Shown here piece by piece: positions 32,080 through 41,400 of a stretch of 64,000 bases of DNA. Origin of the DNA: Streptomyces sp. S4.7 (GTDB lineage Bacteria > Actinomycetota > Actinomycetes > Streptomycetales > Streptomycetaceae); NCBI RefSeq assembly GCF_010384365.1, contig NZ_CP048397.1, forward strand, positions 5,332,001 through 5,396,000. Direction: 5' to 3'. The notes under the pieces were generated by a model. The model was not told where the DNA came from. It saw only the letters and a program-made list of their open reading frames with translations, and did no database searches. Position 1 is the first letter of the stretch. Every line of letters starts with the position of its first letter. A program made the position numbers and the translations under genes.

Positions 32080-34101
32080 TCAGGGGAACGTGAGCTTCAC
32101 GCTGTTGATGCGTCCGGTGTCCTGCGCCGCGACGTCCCGGACCTGTAGCTTCCAGGCGCCGTTGGCAAGCTCCGACGAGGCGTTCACGAAGTACGTCTCC
32201 ACGACGTTGTCCGCCGAGTCGCCGCTGCTGGAGTTCTTCAGCCGGTAGGCCGTCCCGTCCGGGGCGAGCAGATCGACGACCAGGTCACCGCGCCAGGTGT
32301 GCGTGATGTCCACGTCGACCTGGAGGGCGGTGGGCGCGTTGCCCGTGCGGTTGGTGACGTTCACGGTCGAGGTGACGGCCGCGCCGTTGTCCGGGATGGC
32401 GACGACCGTGTTGTTCTCGTAGACCGTGCCGGGGTTGCCGGGGTCTCCGGGGCGGGCGCCGACGTTGATGCCGGCCCACGCGTCGGCGACCGACTTGTAC
32501 TCGGCGCTCGTCGTGCCGTACAGCTCACCGGCGACCGCGAGCGTGCCGGTACGGGCCCCCGCGTAGTTCGTCGTCGAGCCGAACTTCGTGGTGAGCGCCT
32601 TGAACCAGATCTGCTCGGCCTTGGCCCGGCCGATGCCGGTCACCGGCAGCCCGTCGGACGTGGGCGAGTTGTAGTTGACGCCGTTGATCGTCTTGGCGCC
32701 GCTGCCCTCGGAGAGCAGGTAGAAGAAGTGGTTCGCCGGACCCGAGGAGTAGTGGACGTCCACGCCGCCGATGCCGGAGTACCAGTAGTCCTTGGAGGCG
32801 CCGTCCTTGCTCGGCTGGTCCATGTACCGCAGCGGGGTGCCGTTGCCGTTGATGTCGATCTTCTCGCCGACCAGGTAGTCACCCGGGTCCTGGGCGTTGC
32901 CTGCGCTGAACTCGACGGCCGCGGCGAAGATGTCCGAGGTCGCCTCGTTGAGACCACCGGACTCGCCGCTGTAGACGAGACCCGCGGTGTTGGAGGTGAC
33001 GCCGTGCGACATCTCGTGCGCGGCCACGTCGATGGACGTCAGCGGCTTGGCGTTGCCCGCGCCGTCGCCGTACGTCATGCAGAAGCAGCTGTCCTGCCAG
33101 AAGGCGTTGACGTAGTTGTTGCCGTAGTGCACCCGCGAGTACGCGCCGACGCCGTCGCCCCTGATGCCCGAGCGGCCGTGCACGTTCTTGAAGTAGTCCC
33201 AGGTGAGCGCGGCACCGAAGTGCGCGTCGGCGCCGGCCGTCTCCGCGTTGGAGGGGGCGCCGTTGCCCCAGATGTCGTCGGGACCCGAGAAGAGGGTGCC
33301 GGTGCCCGAGGTGCCCCGGTTCAGGTTGTACGTCTTGTGGTTGCCGCGACCCGTGTCGGTCAGCGTGAACGACGGAGCCGTACCGAGGGTGACCTGCCCG
33401 CTGTACTGGGTGTTGCCCGTGCCCTCGTGGACCGCCTGCCACTCGTAGAGCTTCTCGCCGGTGGCCGCGTCGGTGACGACGTGCAGCTCGTTCGGGGTGC
33501 CGCCCTTCTGGACACCGCCGACGACCGTCTCGTACGCGAGGGTCGGCCTGTCGTCCGCCAGCCAGACGACCTTGCGCGGCGCGCGGTCGGCCGCGGCCTT
33601 CGTCGAGCCCTCGGCCTTCGCGGCGGACAGCGCCTGCTTCTCGGCGGTGGCGGCCGGTACGTCGGCGTTGGTGTCGACGGACTTGAGGGCCGCCTTCGAC
33701 GCCTTGGTGACTCCCTCGGTGGCGCCCGCCTTCGTGGTGGCGACGACGAGGTCACCGCCGAGGACGGGGAGGCCGGCGTAGGTGCGCTCGTAGCGGGTGT
33801 GCGTGGTGCCGTCCCGGTCCTGGACGAGGTCGCGTACGACGAGCTTCTCCTGGGCGCCGAGGCCGAGTTCGTCGGCCGTCGCCGCCTTCGTGGCGTTGGC
33901 CTCGCGTATCAGCTCGGCGCGCTGGGCGGGCGAGAGGGCCTTGGGGAGTGCGCCGGGGTCGGCCTTGCCGGCGACCGGTGCCGCGGGTGCCGAGTCGGGA
34001 GCGGCGGCGGCACTGCCGGCCTGGACTCCGACGGCGAGAAGAGCTGTGACAGCGATCAGAGCGCCGGTCGCGGTGATGCGGCGGCTGGGCGTGGGTCTCA
34101 C
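32080..34101 (-). CDS. Secreted M4 (thermolysin-like) neutral zinc metalloprotease with P-domain
   Basis: 673-residue prepro-enzyme. Signal peptide (1-34, cut near GSAAAAPDS), FTP and PepSY-type propeptide (about 50-205), catalytic domain with DVAAHEMSHGVTSNTAG (zinc ligands His362 and His366, catalytic Glu363) and GGLNEATSDIFAA (third ligand Glu386), later His in GGVDVHYSSGPANHFFYLLSEG. C-terminal P-domain (about 555-673; NNTVVAIPDNGAAVTSTVNVTN, DITHTWRGDLVVDLLAPDGT, WKLQVRDVAAQDTGRI). GTG 34101 follows AAGGAG by 5 nt. Extracellular protein degradation. On the minus strand TTGACG (about 34308) is a possible -35. From memory it corresponds to an S. coelicolor neutral protease in this same neighbourhood. 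Confidence 0.95.
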   Translation of the reverse strand: MRPTPSRRITATGALIAVTALLAVGVQAGSAAAAPDSAPAAPVAGKADPGALPKALSPAQRAELIREANATKAATADELGLGAQEKLVVRDLVQDRDGTTHTRYERTYAGLPVLGGDLVVATTKAGATEGVTKASKAALKSVDTNADVPAATAEKQALSAAKAEGSTKAAADRAPRKVVWLADDRPTLAYETVVGGVQKGGTPNELHVVTDAATGEKLYEWQAVHEGTGNTQYSGQVTLGTAPSFTLTDTGRGNHKTYNLNRGTSGTGTLFSGPDDIWGNGAPSNAETAGADAHFGAALTWDYFKNVHGRSGIRGDGVGAYSRVHYGNNYVNAFWQDSCFCMTYGDGAGNAKPLTSIDVAAHEMSHGVTSNTAGLVYSGESGGLNEATSDIFAAAVEFSAGNAQDPGDYLVGEKIDINGNGTPLRYMDQPSKDGASKDYWYSGIGGVDVHYSSGPANHFFYLLSEGSGAKTINGVNYNSPTSDGLPVTGIGRAKAEQIWFKALTTKFGSTTNYAGARTGTLAVAGELYGTTSAEYKSVADAWAGINVGARPGDPGNPGTVYENNTVVAIPDNGAAVTSTVNVTNRTGNAPTALQVDVDITHTWRGDLVVDLLAPDGTAYRLKNSSSGDSADNVVETYFVNASSELANGAWKLQVRDVAAQDTGRINSVKLTFP

Positions 34102-34387
34102 GCGAACTCCTTCTGCGAGGGGGGTACCGGGCCGCTCTCGGGTGGGCGGCCCGGACAGTGCAGGGCAAGCGCAGGAGCAGGTGCAGGAGCAGGCTGAAGC
34201 ACGAGATGTGGTGCACGGATACGGAGCTGCGGTGCACGAGATGCGGAGCAGTGGTGCTCAGAACGGAGAGAGAGTCCCAGGAATCCGGTCACTCTGTCAG
34301 GGGCGCGTCAACAAGTTGGCCGGAAATCGTCCGCTGCGCGAACTGCCGTGTTCGTTAAGCGAAATCAGCGCCGCTGTTGCGGCGGTG
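34102..34387 (-). promoter_or_regulatory. Upstream region of the metalloprotease gene
   Basis: 286 bp. GCACGAGATG occurs twice (34199-34208 and 34234-34243), and GGTGCACG recurs nearby. On the minus strand TTGACG is followed 18 bp later by CGGATT. Probably the protease promoter with a repeated regulator site. Confidence 0.35.
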
Positions 34388-35146
34388 TTACGCGGGCGTA
34401 CGCCGGGCGACCGTGATGATCTCCGGACTCACGTCGGTCAGCGGGCCGCGCTCCCAGTCGCCGTACCGCTCCTCGACCACCAGCCCCGCTTCGGCGAGGA
34501 AGGCGTCGAGCCGGTCGGCGCCGAGGAAGCGCAGAGTGCTGTCGCTGTGCCGCGGGGCGTGCTCTCCGGGGAGGGTGAGACCGGTCCTGAAGAAGACGAT
34601 GTCCCCATCCACAGAACGGACTTGACGGGTCATCCGCAGCGGGGCGGATCCCTCTCCGCCCGGCGCGGGCACATCCACGGGCGCGACCGTCGTCCACGAC
34701 TCCCACGCGCGCGCGAGAGGATTGCGCGTCTCGAAGCCGAACCGTCCGTCGTCGGTCAGTGCCGCGCGCACGGCGGCCAGCGCGGCGCGCAGTTCGTCGT
34801 CCCCGAGGAGCGCCTGGAACGCGTGTCCGGTCATCACCACGAAGTCGAACTCGCGCTCCCAGGAGGTGGATTCGAGGTCACCGGCGATCCACTCGATGTC
34901 CGGTTCCGGACGTCGGCGGGCCTGTTCCAGCATTCCGGCACCGGGGTCGAGACCCAGGAGCCGCCCCCGGTGTCCGGCCTCCCTCGCGAGGCCCAGCAGA
35001 CTCCCCGTACCGCAGCCGACGTCGAGCACGGACCGCGCGGACATGACACGGGGCAGATAGAAACCGAAGTCGCCCCGCTCGTCGGTGGGGGAGAGCGCGT
35101 CGTACCAGGAGGCGAGCGCCGGATCCGCGAAAAGAGGGTCGACCAT
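34388..35146 (-). CDS. SAM-dependent class I methyltransferase
   Basis: 252 residues. SAM motif I VLDVGCGTGSLLGLAREAG (about 40-58), acidic loop LGLDPGAGMLEQARRR, motif II/III IAGDLESTSWEREFDFVVMTGHAFQALL, and EIITVARRTPA at the end. The middle resembles small-molecule methyltransferases of the ubiE/Methyltransf_25 type. Substrate unknown. Start ATG 35146 (MVDPLFADPALASWYDALSP) fits homologues. It is divergent from the P450 gene with 162 bp between them, so the two could share control. Confidence 0.85.
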   Translation of the reverse strand: MVDPLFADPALASWYDALSPTDERGDFGFYLPRVMSARSVLDVGCGTGSLLGLAREAGHRGRLLGLDPGAGMLEQARRRPEPDIEWIAGDLESTSWEREFDFVVMTGHAFQALLGDDELRAALAAVRAALTDDGRFGFETRNPLARAWESWTTVAPVDVPAPGGEGSAPLRMTRQVRSVDGDIVFFRTGLTLPGEHAPRHSDSTLRFLGADRLDAFLAEAGLVVEERYGDWERGPLTDVSPEIITVARRTPA

Positions 35147-35308
35147 CGGGCGACTGTAGGACGGCCGTCGCCGGGGACGCACCCGATATTCCGGGCCGCT
35201 CACGGGTGGCTGACACCGGCCGCGTCTCCCTCCGGCGGCCACGCACGCTCCCGTACAGTCCGTGGCGTCACTGCTCCGTCAGCACGGCGGTTGACCAGGA
35301 GAGGAACC

Positions 35309-36655
35309 ATGGAGCCCGAAGCCACTCCCGACACCCTCACCCACGCACCCGGAACGGAACGGGCCGTCACGGCACGGCCGTTACCGGAGGCGGACCCCGA
35401 ACTCGTGCGGCGTTGGCGGTCCGGGGGCGGTGACCTGGTCGAGCTGCTGTCCGAGGTGCGCGAGCGGCTCGGCGGCGTCGCCGCATTCCGTCTCGGGCCC
35501 GCCCCCACCGTCCTCGTCACCGACCCGGACGCCGTACAGCACGTACTCGCCCGGCACCCGGACCGGTACGTCAAGCGCTCCCACCGCGCCCGTCTGCTGA
35601 TCGGCGACGGGGTCCTCGCCGCCACCGGCGACGCGTGGAAGTCCCAACGCCGCCTGCTGCAGTCCCAGTTCACCGGCACCGGCATGCGCCGCTACGAACA
35701 GCGGATCACCGGGGCCGCCCGGACCACCGCCGGGCGCTGGGACGGCTACGCCCGGACCGGAGAGGCCTTCGACGTCGGGCGGGAGATGCGCCGCTTCGCG
35801 CTGGACGCCATCTGGCGCGCCCTCACCGGATTCCCCCTCGACGACGGGACCGAGCGCGAACTGGACGCCGTGGCCGCCGTGGCGACCGCCCTGCCGACCC
35901 TGCCCGCCGATGTCACCGACGCCCACGACGCCGTCGCCGCCGATCTCGCGCGGATCGACGCGGTCGCCAGGCACGCCGTCGAGGCCGCGCGGGACGGGGT
36001 GGCCGGTCCCGACGGCCCCGGCCTCCTGCAGGTGCTGACCGACGCCGCCGCCGAGCGCCCGGAGTACACCGACCGGCTGATCCGCGACGAGATGGTGACG
36101 CTGCTCGTGGCCGGGCACGAGACCACCGCCACGACCCTGACCTGGCTCCATCTGCTTCTCGACCGGCACCCCGCCGCCCGTGCGCAAGCCCTCGCGGCCG
36201 GCGGCGAGGGCTCGCAGCAGCGCCTTCGGGCCGTCCAGGCGCTGGTCCACGAGACGCTCCGGCTCTACCCGTCCGCCTGGATCCTGCCCCGCCACGCCGC
36301 CGAGGCCGACACCCTCGCCGGACACCCCGTCGAAGCGGGCACCGACATCCTCGTCTGCCCGTACCTCACACACCGCGACCCCGAACTGTGGCCGGACCCG
36401 GAGCACTTCGACCCCCGGCGCTTCATCGACCCGGCCAGCCGGCCGGCGCATCCGGGTGCCTACTTCCCCTTCGGGATCGGGCCCCGCGCCTGCCTCGGCC
36501 TGCAGTTCGCGCTCCGCGAGTCGACCGTCCTGCTCGAACACCTGCTCCCGGCCCACACCCTGGCCTTCTCCGCCACCCCGGCGAAGACGGTGTACGGCAT
36601 CACGGTCCGCCCCGACGGCCCCGCCCTCGCGACCTCGGTCCGCCCGCTCAGCTGA
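35309..36655 (+). CDS. Cytochrome P450
   Basis: 448 residues. I-helix oxygen-activation motif VAGHETTATT, K-helix ETLR (in LVHETLRLYPSAW), PERF-region FDPRRFID, and haem loop FPFGIGPRACLGLQFA with Cys395 as ligand. The C-helix WKSQRRLLQSQF and the bulky PRHAAEADTLAGHPVEAGTDI segment place it with the 'eukaryote-like' bacterial P450s rather than the small CYP105 group. No ferredoxin partner is adjacent. AGGAG precedes ATG 35309. It converges on the ABC exporter gene in the ancestral order; the Tn7-like element now lies between them. Confidence 0.92.
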   Translation: MEPEATPDTLTHAPGTERAVTARPLPEADPELVRRWRSGGGDLVELLSEVRERLGGVAAFRLGPAPTVLVTDPDAVQHVLARHPDRYVKRSHRARLLIGDGVLAATGDAWKSQRRLLQSQFTGTGMRRYEQRITGAARTTAGRWDGYARTGEAFDVGREMRRFALDAIWRALTGFPLDDGTERELDAVAAVATALPTLPADVTDAHDAVAADLARIDAVARHAVEAARDGVAGPDGPGLLQVLTDAAAERPEYTDRLIRDEMVTLLVAGHETTATTLTWLHLLLDRHPAARAQALAAGGEGSQQRLRAVQALVHETLRLYPSAWILPRHAAEADTLAGHPVEAGTDILVCPYLTHRDPELWPDPEHFDPRRFIDPASRPAHPGAYFPFGIGPRACLGLQFALRESTVLLEHLLPAHTLAFSATPAKTVYGITVRPDGPALATSVRPLS

Positions 36656-36673
36656 AGGCCGGCCGGCCGGGGA

Positions 36674-36696
36674 TCAGGCCAGGCTGTCGCGCCACG
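36674..36696. repeat. Left copy of a 23-bp direct repeat flanking the transposon
   Basis: Identical to 50632-50654, the last codons and stop of the ABC exporter gene on the minus strand (begins TCAGGCCAGGCTG, ends CGCGCCACG). Its last five bases, CCACG, are the left target-site duplication of the Tn7-like element. Confidence 0.9.
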
Positions 36697-36711
36697 TGTA
36701 GGTTCCGTGAC

Positions 36712-36770
36712 TTGATGCGCACTGGTTCCTGCAGAGACGCTGGATTCCGTGCTCGGTGAGCACTCGTCAT
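36712..36770 (+). repeat. Left-end TnsB-binding-like repeats
   Basis: TTGATGCGCACTGGTTCC (36712-36729) and TCGGTGAGCACTCGTCAT (36753-36770) share the core GRTG-N-GCACT with three sites at the right end in inverted orientation. A weaker third copy (AATGAGCAATTGG) may follow near 36781. Confidence 0.7.
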
Positions 36771-36932
36771 GTCGACTGGGAATGAGCAATTGGCGCCGTT
36801 GGCGGTAGACGGTCGGTCACAGTCGGTAGGAAAGCCCAGAACCCGCGAGCTCCATCAGGGCCCGTGGCGTGCGAATTTGGCGATGGGCCCCGGTTGCCCG
36901 GTTCGGGGTGGCTGGTGTGCGGGAGAGGGCTG
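36771..36932. other. Left-end spacer of the transposon
   Basis: No gene is supported. It holds the remainder of the left end and the 3' flank of the membrane-protein gene. Confidence 0.4.
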
Positions 36933-37928
36933 TCACCCGGTGGGGGGTGGGGGTGGGGTGGGGGTCAGGTGATGAGTGAGGGCGTCGCCGGTTTCGGGGG
37001 TGAAGGGACCGGAGAGGTTGAGTCCGAGAGAGTCGCCCGTTTCGGGGGTGAGTGTGGTGGGGCGGCCGGTGGGGTTGAGGCCGAGGCGGTCGGCGAGGTC
37101 GCGGGTGTGGAGGCGGGCGGTGGCCTCCAGGAGGAGTGCGTAGGTTTCGGTGGCGGTGCGGGTGCGTGCCCAGCCAGTGAGGGTGAGTGTGGTGGTGATG
37201 AGGGCGGCGGGCCACCACCAGGCGGTGAGGGGGAGGTAGAGCAGGGCCCAGGCGGTCAGGGTGGTGGCGCGGGTGAGGTTTTGGCGGGCGAAGGTGATCT
37301 GGGTGCGGGTCTCTTCGGGGAGGATCAGCCATACGTGCGGCCAGAGGGTGGTCAGGTCGAGGTGGTGGTCGCGCTCCAAGCGGACGGCTACCGCGTTGAG
37401 ACGGTCCCCGCTCCACGTGGGGCGGCTGGGTTCCTCGGGGGCTATGCGGGTCATGGCGCGTTCGGCGGCGTGCCGGGCGGCGGGGTCGGCGCGTTGACCC
37501 TGGGCCCGGGTTCGGGCGTCCTGCTCGCGACGGTGGTGCCAGATACGGGCGGCGCGAGTCCAGCGGCCGCGTCGGCGGGTGGTCTGCCGGGAGGCGAACT
37601 GGCGGAGTGGGAGTGGCCAGGTGTGCCAGTCGGCGGCCAGGCAGAGCCATTCGGTCAGGGAGCCGAGGGCCTGGGCGGCCAGTCCTGCGGCGGCTGCGGC
37701 GGCCAGTGTCGCGGCCAGCAGCACTACCTGGCCGCCGGCGGTACTTGTGGCGGGGTGGTTGGCCCAGGTGGTGATCTGTTGGGTGAGGTGGGGCAGGTCG
37801 AAGGGGTGGGTGTGGCCGAGGGTGTGGGCGGTGGCCGCGACGGCAAGGTAAAGGGCGCCGGGCAGAACCAGCAGGGACAGCCACCGCTCGGCGAGTTTCT
37901 TACCCAGCTCCGACAGGAAGCCTCCCAC
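36933..37928 (-). CDS. Multi-pass membrane protein of the CHAT cargo module
   Basis: 331 residues from GTG 37928, 3 bp after the stop of the small Cys protein, so translationally coupled. Starts MGGFLSELGKKLAERWLSLLVLPGALYLAVAA (amphipathic helix plus first membrane span); more spans near 64-90 and two near 216-252. Between them lies a soluble part (about 95-215) with RMTRIAPEEPSRPTWSGDRLNAVAVRLERDHHLDL. The C-terminus is Pro/Thr-rich. Streptomyces homologues exist, sometimes mislabelled 'vegetative cell wall protein gp1', and I recall them beside conflict-type genes. A membrane effector or anchor for the CHAT protease is a plausible inference; no pore-forming signature is visible. Confidence 0.7.
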   Translation of the reverse strand: MGGFLSELGKKLAERWLSLLVLPGALYLAVAATAHTLGHTHPFDLPHLTQQITTWANHPATSTAGGQVVLLAATLAAAAAAGLAAQALGSLTEWLCLAADWHTWPLPLRQFASRQTTRRRGRWTRAARIWHHRREQDARTRAQGQRADPAARHAAERAMTRIAPEEPSRPTWSGDRLNAVAVRLERDHHLDLTTLWPHVWLILPEETRTQITFARQNLTRATTLTAWALLYLPLTAWWWPAALITTTLTLTGWARTRTATETYALLLEATARLHTRDLADRLGLNPTGRPTTLTPETGDSLGLNLSGPFTPETGDALTHHLTPTPPPPPTG

Positions 37929-37931
37929 CGG

Positions 37932-38339
37932 TTACAGCCGTTCCCGGCGCAGAGGGGTGCTGCTGATCGCACACTTCGGTACCGGTACGACGGGCTGGGG
38001 CCACCAGTAACGCGCACATCGGCCTGCCGGGCACACATATATCGGCTCGGCACGGGTGGTGCTGATCCCGGCCGGCTGCAGACCACGAATCCCGCCCGCG
38101 TGGTCGGTGTAGCCGTCCAGCCCCTGAGGGTCGCCGTCGGCCTGCAGGACGGCGTGCAGCACCGCGAGAGTGCCCGCCAAGTCCCCGCCGTCCTGTACGG
38201 CGGCCAGCACCTGCTCAACCGGATCCTCGTCCCCGCCCGGCCCGCTCCGCAGATCCGCGCGGATCTCCTCCAGATGACCGCAGACCGCGGCCAGCCTCTC
38301 TGCCCCGCCCGGCGCTGCCGCCTCGTCCCCGTCGGCCAT
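37932..38339 (-). CDS. Small protein with C-terminal Cys cluster, CHAT cargo module
   Basis: 135 residues; ATG 38339 follows AAGGAGGAAG. N-terminal two thirds are short amphipathic helices (ERLAAVCGHLEEIRADLRSG, DPVEQVLAAVQDGGDLAGTLAVLHAVLQADGD). The C-terminus, IYVCPAGRCARYWWPQPV followed by PKCAISSTPLRRERL, has a C-x4-C...C pattern that could be a small zinc-binding or recognition module. I recall similar tails in short proteins beside STAND and CHAT genes in Streptomyces. It is first in the leftward pair and divergent from the CHAT gene (153 bp between), so it may sense or tether. Function unknown. Confidence 0.68.
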   Translation of the reverse strand: MADGDEAAAPGGAERLAAVCGHLEEIRADLRSGPGGDEDPVEQVLAAVQDGGDLAGTLAVLHAVLQADGDPQGLDGYTDHAGGIRGLQPAGISTTRAEPIYVCPAGRCARYWWPQPVVPVPKCAISSTPLRRERL

Positions 38340-38492
38340 GGACTTCCTCCTTGCCTTGTCTCATCACCGGCCCGTCGCATGGCCAACTTCGTTGCTGTGG
38401 AATAGCGTTTGACTCAAATCACGAGGCTACGCGGGTCCCCGTAATTCCGGGATGGCGCGTAGCAGGGGGCGTTGGCAGCATCGGGGGTTGGA
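38340..38492. promoter_or_regulatory. Divergent promoter region of the CHAT module
   Basis: 153 bp between the divergent small-protein and CHAT genes. TTGACT (about 38409) is a possible rightward -35 but no matching -10 stands out. GGGGG precedes ATG 38493. Confidence 0.35.
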
Positions 38493-41400
38493 ATGACTGA
38501 GGAACGGCTGGCTGCGGTCCAGGCCCGGTTGAAACGGATCGCCGACACCGGCGATCCTTCCCCGGCACTGGAACCCCAAGCTCTGATCGAGGCCCGGATG
38601 GTTGCAGAACTTCTCTCCGGTGACATACGCGACCCGCGTAACATACCGGTCTGCTACGCGCTCGGCTGGCTCCACTTCCACCGGTACACAGCACTCCCGG
38701 ACAGCCAGAGAGATTGGGACCTGGACGCTGCCATGGACGCGTTCACCCCCTGCTTCCTCGCCGGTACCAGCGGCTTGCCCGAGCCCCTCCTGCCACTGCT
38801 CGCCAACCGAGCGGCGACGTGGTCCGCGATGGAGGGCGCGGTAGAGCGAGCGTTCGTGCCAGCAAGGCGCCAGTCGGACCTCGACAAGACCATCAACTCT
38901 CTCCAGACCGTAATCCGGGACTTACCCGCCGACCATCCTGACCGGGCCGTACATCTGGCCAACCTCGGAGCATCGTTGAGCATCCGCTTCGGGCGGACCC
39001 GGGATGTGGCGGACCTGGATTCGGCGGTGTCAGCCACGCAGGCAGCGGTAGATGCCATGCTCGCCAGCCACCCTGACCGGGCCAAGTGTCTGTCCAACCT
39101 GGCGGTAATGCTGCAGGCCCGGTTCAAACAAGCGGGGGATGTGGAGGACCTTAGCCGGGCCGTGACCATACGTCAGGAGGCTGTGCAGGCTACGCCCGTC
39201 GATCACCCTGCCCGGGCCGAGCGTCTGGGCAATCTGGGTGCCGTCCTGCAGATCCGGTTTGAACGTGCCGGGGATGTGGGGGACCTGGATTTGGCGGTGT
39301 CAGCCGCGCAGGCGGCGCTAGATGCTACGCCCGTCGATCACCCTGATCGGGCCGGGCGGCTGTCCAACCTGGGTGCCGCGCTGCAGGCCCGGTTCGAACG
39401 GACCGGGGATCTGGAGGACGTGGACGCGGCAATTGACTGTTTTCAGGCTGCGGTGCTGGCTGCGTCTGCGGATGACGGCAAGATAGTGGCGTTTCTGCTC
39501 AACCTAGGGTTAGCGCTACGGGTGCGCTTCGAACGGACCGGAGACGTGGAGGCCCTGGGCCGGGCTGTGACCGTAAGTCGGGAGGCTCTGCAGGTCACGC
39601 CCGTCGATCACCCTGCCCGGGCCACGTGCCTGAGCAACCTGGGTACCGTGCTGCAGATCCGGTTCGAACGGATCGGGGATCTGGCGGACATGGAGCAGGC
39701 AATCGTTGTCGGTCGGGAAGCCGTAGATGCCCTGCCCGCCGACGACCCCAGGAAGGCTGAAGTTCTGGGCAATCTGGGTGTCGCGCTGCAGGTTCGCTTC
39801 GGGCGGACCGGGGATGTGGGGGACCTGGATTTGGCGGTGTCAGCCGCGCAGGCGGCGCTAGATGCTACGCCCGTCGATCACCCTGATCGGGCCCCGCGTC
39901 TGGGCAATCTGGGTGCCGTCCTGCAGGTTCGCTTCGGGCGGACCGGGGATGTGGGGGACCTGGATTTGGCGGTGTCAGCCGCGCAGGCGGCGCTAGATGC
40001 TACGCCCGTCGATCACCCTGATCGGGCCCGGTGGCTGTCCAACCTGGGTGCCGCGCTGCAGGCCCGCTTCGTGCGGACCGGGGATCTGGCAGATGTGAGC
40101 CGGGCTGTGACTGTAGGTCAGGAGGCTGTGCTGGCTACGCCCGTCGATCACCCTGATCGGGCCGGGTGGCTGTCCAACCTGGGGGTCGCGCTGCAGGCCC
40201 GGTTTAGGCGGACCGGGGATCTGGAGGACGTGGACGCGGCAATTGACTGTTTTCAGGCTGCGGTGCTGGCTGCGTCTGCTGATGACGGCAAGATAGTGGC
40301 GTTTCTGGTCAACCTGGGTGCCGCGCTAGAGGCCCGGTTCGGGCGGACCGGGGATCTGGCAGATGTGAGCCGGGCTGTGACCGTAGGTCAGGAGGCTGTG
40401 CTGGCTACGCCCGTCGATCACCCTGCCCGGGCCACGTGCCTGTCCAACCTGGGTGCCGTGCTGCAGGCCCGGTTCGAACGGACCGGGGAACTGGCGGACA
40501 TGGAGCAGGCAATCGTTGTCGGTCGGGAAGCCGTAGACGCCATGCCCTCCGACGACCCCAGGAAGGCGGGAGTTCTGGGCAACCTGGGTGCCGTGCTGCA
40601 GATCCGGTTTGAACGGACCGGGGATCTGGCGGACATGGAGCAGGCAATCGTTGTCGGTCGGGAAGCCGTAGACGCCATGCCCGCCGATCACCCCGATCGG
40701 GCGATGGCGCTGTACACCCTCGGAGGCTCATTGCGCAACAGGGTCATGCTGCTCATGCGATCCAGCGACCTGAAAGCAGCGGTATCCGCTTTCACCGAGG
40801 TGTCTGGGGTGGTTTCGGCGGCGCCTTCGCTCCGTATTAGGGCCGCCCGGGCGGCAGTCGAACTGCTCGCGGGGACTGATGCGGCGCGCGCAGCGGATAC
40901 GGCGGAAGCCGCGGTGCGGCTGCTACCTGAGGTGATCTTGCGCCAGCTGGGGCGGGGGGATCAGCAGCATGAACTCGGCCAGTTCGCCGGCTTGGCGGGG
41001 AATGCGGCAGCCTTGGCCCTCTCTGATCCCCGCGGAACCCGGCAGGAACGCGCCACTCGCGCGCTGCGGCTGCTGGAAACCGGGAGGGCTGTACTGCTGA
41101 GCCAGGCACTGGACGCCCGAAGTGACCTCACAGACCTGAATGAGCAGCGCCCTGACCTGGCCGAACGGTTCGTACAACAGCGCGACCTCCTTGACCAGCC
41201 CCTCACCCGCAGCCTCGCTGGCGCGAGCGAAGAGATGAACGCCCTCAAGGCAAGTCTCGACCGTGTAGCGCAGGACAGACACCTTCTGGCCAGCGACTTC
41301 GCCCAAACTCTAACCGAAATCCGCGACCTGACCGGGTTTGCTTCCTTCGCTCAACCCCCCACCACTGAGGAGCTCCTGACTCAAGCAGAGCAGGGCCCCG

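Noticed and set aside
31529..32093. Long frames on both strands upstream of the HTH sensor gene
   Set aside because: No ribosome binding site, no recognisable protein features, biased Arg/Pro/Ser composition typical of GC-driven frames, and two terminator hairpins lie inside.
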